This document shows positions 11,148-18,772 of a stretch of DNA of 30,089 nucleotides, piece after piece. Source of the stretch: a virus; the IMG/VR virus record IMGVR_UViG_3300033141_000928, positions 1 through 30,089 of that record. One strand, given 5' to 3'. The notes below the pieces were generated by a model. It had not been told where the DNA came from and did not search any database. It worked only from the letters and a program-made list of their open reading frames with translations. The position numbers were made by a program, and so were the translations under genes. Numbering within the stretch: the first letter of the stretch is position 1; every line of letters begins with the position of its first letter.

Positions 11148-11338
11148 GCAAAGGAAGTACACAAAGACCTTGTGAGGTATCTAAAGAAGACTTCAATTCT
11201 AACTTTGACAGGATATTTAATAGTGCATCATATGAAAATACATGCACATTCTGTAAAGAAGAGTTTCTAACTAAGATCAAAGTCAGTCATGGGCTAATAT
11301 GTAGAACTTGTGACGATAATAGAAGCCAGCGTTTTTAA
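11144..11338 (+). CDS. Small zinc-finger-like phage protein (KGSTQRP start)
   Basis: This encodes 64 residues. The opening MSKGSTQRP followed by an FNSNFDRIF helix is, from memory, a recurrent phage small protein; here a CTFC...CRTC pair probably binds zinc. It is the last gene of the rightward operon, and its stop overlaps the stop of Rz1 on the other strand by three bases. Function unknown. Confidence 0.7.
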   Translation: MSKGSTQRPCEVSKEDFNSNFDRIFNSASYENTCTFCKEEFLTKIKVSHGLICRTCDDNRSQRF

Positions 11339-11619
11339 TCAATCTGAGTATCGACCCACGAGTTATGGCGAACGTAACAAGGTCTATAAGCGTTCATAAT
11401 CTCTTCAAGGGTGTAAAGATATTCAGCAATAGTATCTTCTCGAACAGGCTTAGGCCATTCACATTTAGTTAGGTGAAAGACTGTGGCCTCGTTCTTTATT
11501 TCGGCTAAGTTCTCAGCCTTGGTAATTGGGAGCGGTTCCGATAATTTGGTTCCACAACTCGAAAGAGTCAGCGCCCAAAGACTTGCACTTACTATTAGTA
11601 GCGGCTTCTTGTATTTCAC
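11335..11619 (-). CDS. Rz1: Rz1-like outer-membrane spanin lipoprotein
   Basis: This encodes 94 residues with a basic start, a hydrophobic segment and lipobox LSSC (Cys22), so it should be lipid-anchored. It begins inside the Rz gene in another frame (107 bases shared), the classic embedded Rz/Rz1 arrangement. It works with Rz to fuse inner and outer membranes at the last step of lysis. The mature part is longer than in lambda and less proline-rich, with paired Cys residues. Confidence 0.8.
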   Translation of the reverse strand: MKYKKPLLIVSASLWALTLSSCGTKLSEPLPITKAENLAEIKNEATVFHLTKCEWPKPVREDTIAEYLYTLEEIMNAYRPCYVRHNSWVDTQID

Positions 11620-11884
11620 GGTATTTACCTTTTACTTTGCTTAATTCCTGTAGAAGTCTAGCAGATTCTAACTTTTCCTTTTTACTGTCATCTAAAGCTT
11701 TTCCTATCTCTTTAGTATAAGTTTCTTCTACTTTCTCATTAGCCTTAGCCTGTATCGCTATCTGGTGATTTATACCCGCATCGAATACCTGACTATAGTG
11801 CCACTTGTAAAACGCCACCAAGCCCACTATAAGAGCTGTAACAAGCCCTAGCTTTACAATCGTTTTATCAAGGTATGGAATCAT
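11513..11884 (-). CDS. Rz: Rz-like inner-membrane spanin
   Basis: This encodes 123 residues: an N-terminal signal anchor (about residues 9-27), then a long charged coiled coil (residues 45-95, KANEKVEETYTKEIGKALDD and on) in the periplasm. Anchor plus coiled coil plus an embedded downstream lipoprotein gene identifies an i-spanin. It overlaps the membrane gene upstream by 17 bases. Confidence 0.85.
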   Translation of the reverse strand: MIPYLDKTIVKLGLVTALIVGLVAFYKWHYSQVFDAGINHQIAIQAKANEKVEETYTKEIGKALDDSKKEKLESARLLQELSKVKGKYREIQEAATNSKCKSLGADSFELWNQIIGTAPNYQG

Positions 11885-12107
11885 TTTGCACCGCTACTAT
11901 TGGTTTGTTAGATGGGTCAGTCTCGCCGTAGAATTTACCATAAGCCGCTCCCGCCATATACACAGTAGAAACAATAGCCGCCTGCGCATTACTTAGATCA
12001 GGCTGAGTCATAGCCCATTCTGTAACCCTATAAATAAGGATCGCCCAAAATATCAATTGAGCTTTAGGCCATATTCTATGATTTTTCTGAAATGCCGCAA
12101 TATCCAT
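11868..12107 (-). CDS. Holin candidate, two membrane spans
   Basis: This encodes 79 residues with hydrophobic segments at about 15-34 and 40-58 and a polar, charged end. Size, two spans and position directly before Rz/Rz1 fit a class II holin. The start overlaps the stop of the next upstream gene (TAATG). The family name is not certain; a phage membrane protein of other function is possible. Confidence 0.6.
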   Translation of the reverse strand: MDIAAFQKNHRIWPKAQLIFWAILIYRVTEWAMTQPDLSNAQAAIVSTVYMAGAAYGKFYGETDPSNKPIVAVQNDSIP

Positions 12108-12259
12108 TAACTTTTACTTACCAATAAATCTATTTTAGCGTTTTCCGCTGTTACTTGCTTACCGTTATCTTCAACTTTTTCCATGAAAGCATTATAGAAA
12201 GGAAGGCCCACCATACCGGCAACTATCAAGCCGCCCAATGCAGCCGCTTCTGCTTCCAT
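12107..12259 (-). CDS. 50-residue single-span membrane protein, lysis cluster
   Basis: ATG 12259 opens a peptide with one hydrophobic segment (about residues 5-25, AALGGLIVAGMVGLPFYNAF) and a charged C-terminal helix. It is two bases from the stop of the gene before it, whose final codons provide the ribosome site (AGGCGGTGA). It could be a small holin or antiholin. Frame and coupling are clear; the role is inferred from position. Confidence 0.55.
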   Translation of the reverse strand: MEAEAAALGGLIVAGMVGLPFYNAFMEKVEDNGKQVTAENAKIDLLVSKS

Positions 12260-12261
12260 AG

Positions 12262-12609
12262 TCACCGCCTAATGTCTTCAAGGTGTTGAATCTTTAATTC
12301 TAACAAATGTATTTTTCTTGCGTTATCCTCAACGCCTAGAGTGTTTATTTCTGAATGATCTTTTAAAGGAGCTAGAGAATTATCAAATAACTTAAGATCA
12401 ATAATTATAGATTCTGTTTTTTCAATAAATTTTTTTAAATCTTCATCAAGATCATTAAATTGACTTAAAATGTAATTACTTAAAAAAAACACTGTAAAAA
12501 GTAAAGCCGTGAATAATGACGCTCCAGTGCTTACACTCCTGCTATCTTGCTTGGACCCTTCATCATTCCTTATCACTCTCTCCGCTAAGTTTTGTATTTG
12601 TTCTTGCAT
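12262..12609 (-). CDS. Membrane-anchored coiled-coil protein
   Basis: This encodes 115 residues: a polar N-terminus, one membrane helix at about 28-50 (TGASLFTALLFTVFFLSNYIL), then helical charged sequence to the end with coiled-coil features (LKDHSEINTLG, KIHLLELKIQHLEDI). The start overlaps the preceding gene by 47 bases. The ribosome site is weak. A lysis-regulation or superinfection role is possible; no family is recognised. Confidence 0.6.
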   Translation of the reverse strand: MQEQIQNLAERVIRNDEGSKQDSRSVSTGASLFTALLFTVFFLSNYILSQFNDLDEDLKKFIEKTESIIIDLKLFDNSLAPLKDHSEINTLGVEDNARKIHLLELKIQHLEDIRR

Positions 12610-12835
12610 GGATTCGCTCTTTTTCTATTTTGATTAATACAAACCCACTTAATAAGCATGAAAAAAAGAAGAAAATTAGAGGGTATTCTAAATTTACTGT
12701 TAATAACACTGTTCCTGATGTTGTTATAATACCAAACGCACCAATTTGGTGAAAAATACCTATAAAGTAAAATACTGATAAAAGTGCAAATGTAGTTAAA
12801 ACACCGCTTATTAATAGGTTAAATGTTATGTTCAA
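12563..12835 (-). CDS. Three-span membrane protein, first of the lysis transcript
   Basis: This encodes 90 residues with hydrophobic segments at about 5-28, 32-48 and 51-70, then a basic and polar cytoplasmic tail (KIEKERIHARTN). Three spans and a charged tail match class I holin topology, so this is a competing holin candidate. It is the promoter-proximal gene; AGGTGA lies about 10 bases before the ATG. Confidence 0.6.
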   Translation of the reverse strand: MNITFNLLISGVLTTFALLSVFYFIGIFHQIGAFGIITTSGTVLLTVNLEYPLIFFFFSCLLSGFVLIKIEKERIHARTNTKLSGESDKE

Positions 12836-12959
12836 GCTATCACCTTACACCCTAATTTAGATAATTAAAATAATGTCATATTGACATCAATAAAACCACT
12901 ATTTGTTATAATTAAAAAAATAGAATATATTATAGGGTCTGAGTAAAAAGGCTGCAAAC
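12836..12959. promoter_or_regulatory. Divergent control region with 15-base palindromic operator
   Basis: ATGTCA-TAT-TGACAT at 12873-12887 is a perfect inverted repeat, as expected for a dimeric repressor site. Rightward, an extended -10 (TGTTATAAT, 12904-12912) follows TTGACA (12881-12886), which lies inside the palindrome; spacing is 20 bases, so the extended -10 may do most of the work. Leftward, TTGATG with TAATTA at 17 bases is weak. The region separates the lysis genes from the 12960-13384 pair. Confidence 0.5.
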
Positions 12960-13214
12960 ATGAGCGAAATAACCCCTATTGAATGGACTGACGAAAAGGT
13001 AAAAAAAGTTACTAGAGAAATAATAAATGATGGCAAAAACAGGGAATGGAGCCATGTTCATGATGGTTTGAAGGAAATAGCCCATATGAGCGGTAGCAGA
13101 GGATTGTCTAAAAATCAGTTCCTAGCGCTTAGAAAAGACATTATACAAGCAATTGAAAAGTTTGAACCGTTTGCCAAATCCTACATAGAAATAGCAGAAA
13201 AGGGTCTACAATGA
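12960..13214 (+). CDS. Hypothetical protein, rightward pair 1
   Basis: This encodes 84 residues, ATG 12960 with AAAAAGG 8 bases upstream. Helical and charged, with EWSHVHDGLKEIAHMSGSRGL in the centre. No family recognised. With the next gene it forms an isolated two-gene unit between lysis and structural transcripts, the kind of spot where accessory (moron-like) genes sit. Confidence 0.65.
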   Translation: MSEITPIEWTDEKVKKVTREIINDGKNREWSHVHDGLKEIAHMSGSRGLSKNQFLALRKDIIQAIEKFEPFAKSYIEIAEKGLQ

Positions 13215-13384
13215 GCGAAGAAACTAAAAAGAGCGAAGAAAAGAAACCTAAAAAACAAAAAGAGCAATCCCTAGAAGAAAGGGTTAAGTTTCTAGAAGAC
13301 GCCATTATCATGATAGCTAAACAGACTGGCCTACCCAATAGGCTATTAGCGCTTAAAAATGGTGAAACTAAGACTCCAAAGTAG
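13211..13384 (+). CDS. Lys/Glu-rich small protein, rightward pair 2
   Basis: This encodes 57 residues with a very basic and acidic first third (SEETKKSEEKKPKKQKEQ) and a helix with LEERVKFLEDAIIMIAKQTG. The start overlaps the previous stop (ATGA). Its last 17 bases overlap the end of the tail-fibre gene on the opposite strand, so the two transcripts converge. No family recognised. Confidence 0.6.
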   Translation: MSEETKKSEEKKPKKQKEQSLEERVKFLEDAIIMIAKQTGLPNRLLALKNGETKTPK

Positions 13385-14762
13385 GGTCTTTTATTTTAGT
13401 CCATTTAATATAAGAGCCTTGCTGTAATATCATGTTATCCGATGGACCACCTGCAAAATTAACAGCGGGTACACCTGCGGTTGTAGAGTTTAAAAATCCT
13501 TTTACTTGAATAGTCTTTAAAACCCCGCCAGTTGTGGTAATTGTAACGATAGTGGTCTTGATAAAAGAACCGCCTTTAGTGCCCGCCCATCTATAAGGAC
13601 CAACAACACCAACATCGACTATTTCAAAATTAGACACATGACCATCAAGTGCAAAGCCAGATGTTTGCCTCATGCTCACACCGATAGCAACATCGGTATA
13701 CATGCGCATTTTTAAAGTGAAGTCGTACTCATACCAACCACCGCCTAAAGGGTTTTCAAACTCAGATATTGGAACCGTAACATTTTCACTGGAAAATCCG
13801 GCTAAATCAGCTTCTACAATAATTGTCCTGCTTTCTTCTATTCCGCTTTCAGCAGATAGGACAATTGCCGCAACTTCATTATTGGTTAATGGTGATCTTA
13901 CGCCAGTACCAGCGCCTACAGCTCGACCACTTACAGTAGATTCAGGTATTTGAGGCCTTTTCTCGTCGGTAATCTGACCAGTTCCAACCTGTTCCTCGCC
14001 TACGGCGTCATCCTGTATTTGGAATGGCCCAACACTATCCCCCCCTAAAGAGAGAAATAACCAACGACCCGGATCAAGGGAGTCAATACTATTAGGCTTA
14101 ATAATAGTAAACCCGTTATCAGCAGCGGTACTAGCCGCATCAAAATAATAAGAGGCTTGCAGACCATCATTAGCAACAGCATTACCATTAAGAAACGCAC
14201 TAATACTACTCGTTGGATCAGCAGCCCTTAAATCAGTCACATTATTAGCCACAACCTGACTACCTGCATTTACAGTAGGTATGGCATCGATGTTTTCAAT
14301 ATCACCAGTAGGACCCCAAGAGAGGACTTTACCAACATCGGGAGATGGTATTAAATTAGTGTTACCGCTTCTGTCTTGACCATCAGAAAACTTTAATAAA
14401 CGATCTGAAAGGGTGTCAGAGGCACCACCACCATTCTCAAATTGTTGAGTAAATAAGGTGTATATTCGGTCAAAATCAGAATTAACTACTGTCGCTTCCC
14501 AATCACCGTCAGTTTGATAATCAATTAATCGAGAAAATGGTACATCCTGAACCAAAGCGATAGCACCCCCAACGCCTGCAGGGTTAACTAAAGTAATAGA
14601 GCCACCAATAGAAGGTAAAGCTAAATTACTAACCGTATAATCAGTGGTTAGGGTTAATAGCACATCATTTTGATAGACCTGTATTTCAGAGTCTTCAAAG
14701 ATTTGGAATGTGTATGTAAAAACTGTTTGACCGCCCGTTGCGGTGTAGTCATGTCTAGCCAT
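13368..14762 (-). CDS. Tail fibre with T7 gp17-type N-terminal domain
   Basis: This encodes 464 residues. Residues 1-115 carry the T7 tail-fibre attachment pattern (YTATGGQTVFTYTFQI, IQVYQNDVLL, DYTVSN, VPFSRLIDYQTDGDW), which docks the trimer to the tail. The middle has collagen-poor, helix-linker sequence (SDRLLKFSDGQDRSGNTNL) and the end is a beta-rich receptor-binding part, unrelated to T7 (553 residues there). It is the last structural gene of the leftward transcript and probably sets host range. Confidence 0.85.
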   Translation of the reverse strand: MARHDYTATGGQTVFTYTFQIFEDSEIQVYQNDVLLTLTTDYTVSNLALPSIGGSITLVNPAGVGGAIALVQDVPFSRLIDYQTDGDWEATVVNSDFDRIYTLFTQQFENGGGASDTLSDRLLKFSDGQDRSGNTNLIPSPDVGKVLSWGPTGDIENIDAIPTVNAGSQVVANNVTDLRAADPTSSISAFLNGNAVANDGLQASYYFDAASTAADNGFTIIKPNSIDSLDPGRWLFLSLGGDSVGPFQIQDDAVGEEQVGTGQITDEKRPQIPESTVSGRAVGAGTGVRSPLTNNEVAAIVLSAESGIEESRTIIVEADLAGFSSENVTVPISEFENPLGGGWYEYDFTLKMRMYTDVAIGVSMRQTSGFALDGHVSNFEIVDVGVVGPYRWAGTKGGSFIKTTIVTITTTGGVLKTIQVKGFLNSTTAGVPAVNFAGGPSDNMILQQGSYIKWTKIKDPTLES

Positions 14763-14775
14763 TATTAACCCCTAT

Positions 14776-17175
14776 TTAAAACTTTGGCGGAAAATCGCCC
14801 GGCTTCCACCAATAGTTCTGATTATATTCTTTTTGTCGTTTTCTAACTACCCTGTTAAACCGCCTTTGAGCTTTAGGATCCGCCATTAACTCAATCTGAT
14901 CAAACATAGAATCACTTAGTAGTCGTGTCTGCCATATATCCGGTGTATACCGTTTAGCAAATTTAGTAGCCTCGCCTAATACGTTGGTTTCTTCGCCTCT
15001 ATAAGCTTGCTGCACGTTGCCTATAGTTAAGCCGCCTATATCGTTGACCAAATCAGGAACAGGGCCAGCAGCAGTAGAAAGAAATCCGCTGCCAAATCGG
15101 TTAACGTCACTAAACATAAAATCACCGAATATGCCTAAGCCGCCACCTTGAAGCCATGCAGCCTCTAAGAATTTTTTGTTTTCTTCTAAACTTGCATCCG
15201 TCCCAATTGGTCTAGGCTCGCGCCCAGCGGCAAAGTCTTTAGCCATTACCGCAACGCCACCCATAACCGTACTAGCAGCCATTAAACCGCCCATGTAGCC
15301 AACCCTTTCAGTATTAGTTGCCTGATAAGCAGCTCTATAAAAATGAGTAGTCATTAAGGTAATAGGGAAACTTTTAAACATTGAAAAACTACGCCACAAC
15401 TGACCCGCAACGGTAGCCCTACCTAGCCCGCCTGTAGTAATAGCTCTAACTTTTGCATCTGGTGTAGGTACTGCGAAATCTGTCTCACTCATAATCATTT
15501 GATGAAATTTACGGCTGCCGGGCTGAAGCATGTCAGCAAACTTAACGCCCTTATGGTCTAAAGGCTTTGATACTCTAAATAAATCCCAATCAGCCTTAGT
15601 AATACCATACGAATCAAAAGACCTTAAAAGTCTAGGGTCTAGGTCGTCAGCAGCCTTAGAAAAATTCTCAGCCAGCATAGAGCTAAATTCCATACCAAAA
15701 GCTTTACGCCCTGCATCTGTCCAAGGAGATAGCAAGCTAGCCCTCATAACGCCCTCAGAGATTTTAGCAGTAGCACCCGTACCAAAGGTATCAGAAAACC
15801 TATTGCTCGCATTAGCGCGACCTGTCCAAGCTTCAGCCATTAAACCCATTTTTACAGAAAACAATCTATCTTCTTCGTTTGATGGGTCCATTAACTCCAA
15901 TTGTCTTTTAAACGTCTTGATAGCAGGAATATTATTATATCTGGTAGTTATCCCCTGATAAGCTACGTCAGACAATGCCGATAAAAAAGCACCCCCAAGC
16001 GTACTAGCCACGATTACATTTCTAGTAGACTCCATAAAATCCGCTGTAGTAACAAGATCGCCCCTATTTAACTTACCTGAAACCACATTAAATAAAGTCT
16101 CAGAAAAGGCTTTTTGCCTGCCTGTCATGCCGGTTTCTTTCTCTATCTGACCCTTTAACGCCTTAAAGGTACTATCAGGATTAGGACCAAGAACCTTTAA
16201 CAATGCCGCGTCATTTCCTTTAGCATCTAAATGGTCTGTTAAGGTCGTGAATATATCGCCCTTACCAAAATCTTTTTGATATTCAATCCATGAATCTGCA
16301 TCTTTAAAGAATAAAAACCTTTTTTCTGAACCTTTCCGGCTTAATTTGGCACTAATATTAGGAACGGATGAGAAGTCGTCCATCTTACTAAGGCCGTATG
16401 TAGTAATAGAATCAAAAGCAGCATTCATACCCTCATCAAATTCCTCATCACTCAAAGGTCTACCAATATCATCAAGCATCTGAGAACGGTCTAATCTAGG
16501 GATTGTGATTTCTTTCCATCTCTTTCTAGCTAGGTTTACATCAATATCCTTCATATTAAAAGCTTGCTTTACATTAATATCACTTTTAACTTTTCCAAGA
16601 TTTAAAATAGACCTAGGGTCATGGCTTTGAGGCATTAACCATTTTTCATTCTTAGATATAGAACCACCTAGAGAATTAACAGTATTTCGGATTTTCTCAG
16701 TAACTTTAAGCCAATCTTCACCAAATCCCATAATTTCGGAATCATCGACCTTTTCACCATAGATAGCCTTGATTAATTTTCTAAGCCCTTCTTCATCTTG
16801 AGAGAAGCCTATACGCCTAGTCCGAAACCTAGACATTGCCTCAGCAAAATCAGCATGAAATTCAGCCGTATATGTTTTGGCTAAATATTCAACATTATCA
16901 TAACCTGCACGGCCTGTAGGGTCTTTTGTAAGTAGAGCAATTAACCCGTTGTAACGCTTATTCTTTCCTTTGGTTTTGTGTGAGTTTATATCATCCCAAG
17001 CTTTAGAAATGACCACAGCTTGTATTGCCGCCTCTCGTTTTTGCCGGGTTAAGTCACTAACAATATTATCTATAGATACTTCAGGATTATCAGCCGCCTT
17101 AATCTCTTCGGCTAGGGCTTTAGTAATCTTCCCCGCTTTAAATGCTGCATCTATACAGAAATCAAATTCAGCCAT
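14776..17175 (-). CDS. Internal virion protein, C-terminal gp16-like part
   Basis: This encodes 799 residues from ATG 17175; a GTG two codons earlier is possible. Mostly helical with hydrophobic patches near residue 390-410 and 620-660 that may enter the membrane on ejection. Position after the gp14- and gp15-like genes, and combined length with the 534-residue gene upstream (about 1330, against 1318 for T7 gp16), suggest that together they replace gp16. No transglycosylase domain is evident in either part. The start lies inside the upstream gene's last codons. Confidence 0.65.
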   Translation of the reverse strand: MAEFDFCIDAAFKAGKITKALAEEIKAADNPEVSIDNIVSDLTRQKREAAIQAVVISKAWDDINSHKTKGKNKRYNGLIALLTKDPTGRAGYDNVEYLAKTYTAEFHADFAEAMSRFRTRRIGFSQDEEGLRKLIKAIYGEKVDDSEIMGFGEDWLKVTEKIRNTVNSLGGSISKNEKWLMPQSHDPRSILNLGKVKSDINVKQAFNMKDIDVNLARKRWKEITIPRLDRSQMLDDIGRPLSDEEFDEGMNAAFDSITTYGLSKMDDFSSVPNISAKLSRKGSEKRFLFFKDADSWIEYQKDFGKGDIFTTLTDHLDAKGNDAALLKVLGPNPDSTFKALKGQIEKETGMTGRQKAFSETLFNVVSGKLNRGDLVTTADFMESTRNVIVASTLGGAFLSALSDVAYQGITTRYNNIPAIKTFKRQLELMDPSNEEDRLFSVKMGLMAEAWTGRANASNRFSDTFGTGATAKISEGVMRASLLSPWTDAGRKAFGMEFSSMLAENFSKAADDLDPRLLRSFDSYGITKADWDLFRVSKPLDHKGVKFADMLQPGSRKFHQMIMSETDFAVPTPDAKVRAITTGGLGRATVAGQLWRSFSMFKSFPITLMTTHFYRAAYQATNTERVGYMGGLMAASTVMGGVAVMAKDFAAGREPRPIGTDASLEENKKFLEAAWLQGGGLGIFGDFMFSDVNRFGSGFLSTAAGPVPDLVNDIGGLTIGNVQQAYRGEETNVLGEATKFAKRYTPDIWQTRLLSDSMFDQIELMADPKAQRRFNRVVRKRQKEYNQNYWWKPGDFPPKF

Positions 17176-18772
17176 GAGCACAACTTAGCACCGATTCGAT
17201 GCCCTCCAATTCGTCATCAATACTTTTCATAAAAGGAGCAGCATCTTGAAGGCTATCATCTATTAAAATCTTAGGCTTATCTATCTCGTTAAAATCCTGA
17301 ATAGCTCTATTGTAATCATCTTTTATACCCATCTCATCAAGAATGAAATCCTGCCTTGATATCTGTACTTGGTTGCTAGCCTTTGGTATATCTGGCCTAG
17401 CGAATTTCTCAGGGGTTATACTAGGCTTATTAAATTCATCATACTTTTGCTCTAAGGCGGATAGATAATCTAAATCGTCTTGAACATCAGCCTCCCTAGC
17501 ACCCTTATAAATAGATTCTAAATAATCCTCATCAGGTCTTAAGCTTAAATCATCTATCTGCTTTTGATTAAACTGTATATGTGCATCGACTTCAGGATTA
17601 GTAAGGATACGATCACCCCTAGCCAAAGAATCAGCAAGGTCTATAACACTGTTCTCATCCCAATTACCGCCCCTAAAATTGGCCTCGTTTAACATTTCCG
17701 CTACTTCATCGGGAAGCTTTCCGCCTGTCTTTCTAAATAAAGGGTTGCTTCCCTGCCACTTGAATGATGCAGGGTCTATACCTTCAAGCTCTAGCCTAGC
17801 CCTATCAAATCCACCAGCCGCCTTTATTAAATCGTTTACCGTTTCTGCGTCTTTTGAAACTTCTGTGATTTCTCTTTCTAATTCTCTTACAGTGTTTTTA
17901 GATGCAGCTAAAAAGCTATCATACTCACCCTTCAAGACCTTATCATAATCAACCATAGATACATCATAAGTCTGCCTTTGTGCCCGCCCATATTCTATAG
18001 AGTCAGTCATTCTAGCTATACTTTCAAGGGCGTATTCTCCGTCACTATCTATAACACCCTTAGCTTCGACCTCACCTATAACGCGCTTTAAATAACCCGA
18101 AACACCACCGACAACACCACCCAAAGCAGCGCCACCCAAAGCCGCCATACCTATAGACTCTATAGCATCACGCCCTGTATATGGTGATTCTATATCCTGC
18201 TTATGCGTATAAACTAAAGGCTGTATGGCTAACTCAGTAGCCGCCTCAATACCCGCAACATTTCTAGCAGTTAATAAAGCACGTCCAGCAATAGACAAAG
18301 ACTTAGCCGCATTTCCCGGCAAAGCAATTGGCATTGTTGCTATAGATATAGGGTCGAGCATATAAGCATTAGCCATCCCTAAGAATTGAGCTATACCGTT
18401 ACCACGCGCCAAAACATCCTCACTATAAGCACGTCGATTAGCTAGCATCTCATTCCTTTCAATAGTTAATTGCTCATCTGTCTTTATGGATGGGTCGTTT
18501 AAATCCATAGAGGCCCTATTATAATCGAACCGACCACGGGCATCTAAATACTTAGACCTGTCTAATTGGTCAGTATCTATTTTTTCCTTAATAAGCCTCT
18601 GCCTGTTCTCCCATCCTTCACGGTTTAAAGTGCCAGATATGGATAGATTTTCGTCAATAGTATTGCCTAAAGAAGCCGCGAAAGTTTCTCCAAAATCAGG
18701 AGCCTTTTCATTAGTAGCTGGGACAGCATTTTGCATCACTGACCGCCTATCTGTTTGGTCTATAAAAGGCAT
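17168..18772 (-). CDS. Internal virion protein, N-terminal gp16-like part
   Basis: This encodes 534 residues. It is helical, with Gly/Ala-rich hydrophobic segments at about residues 130-160 and 200-225 (SIGMAALGGAALGGVVGGVSG) suited to membrane insertion, and a charged coiled C-terminal half. Start 18772 has AGGAAAAGATA upstream and overlaps the previous stop (TAATG). It probably forms part of the ejected trans-envelope channel. It ends ESVLSCAHG and shares 8 bases with the next gene. Confidence 0.65.
   Translation of the reverse strand: MPFIDQTDRRSVMQNAVPATNEKAPDFGETFAASLGNTIDENLSISGTLNREGWENRQRLIKEKIDTDQLDRSKYLDARGRFDYNRASMDLNDPSIKTDEQLTIERNEMLANRRAYSEDVLARGNGIAQFLGMANAYMLDPISIATMPIALPGNAAKSLSIAGRALLTARNVAGIEAATELAIQPLVYTHKQDIESPYTGRDAIESIGMAALGGAALGGVVGGVSGYLKRVIGEVEAKGVIDSDGEYALESIARMTDSIEYGRAQRQTYDVSMVDYDKVLKGEYDSFLAASKNTVRELEREITEVSKDAETVNDLIKAAGGFDRARLELEGIDPASFKWQGSNPLFRKTGGKLPDEVAEMLNEANFRGGNWDENSVIDLADSLARGDRILTNPEVDAHIQFNQKQIDDLSLRPDEDYLESIYKGAREADVQDDLDYLSALEQKYDEFNKPSITPEKFARPDIPKASNQVQISRQDFILDEMGIKDDYNRAIQDFNEIDKPKILIDDSLQDAAPFMKSIDDELEGIESVLSCAHG

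Noticed and set aside
15530-15958. Plus-strand open frames inside the structural block (also 17679-17948, 19715-20143, 24407-24709)
   Set aside because: All are antisense shadows of long, well-supported virion genes with no ribosome sites.
17160-17185. Programmed frameshift joining the two gp16-like genes
   Set aside because: No slippery heptamer or downstream structure is seen; a simple overlapping start explains the junction.
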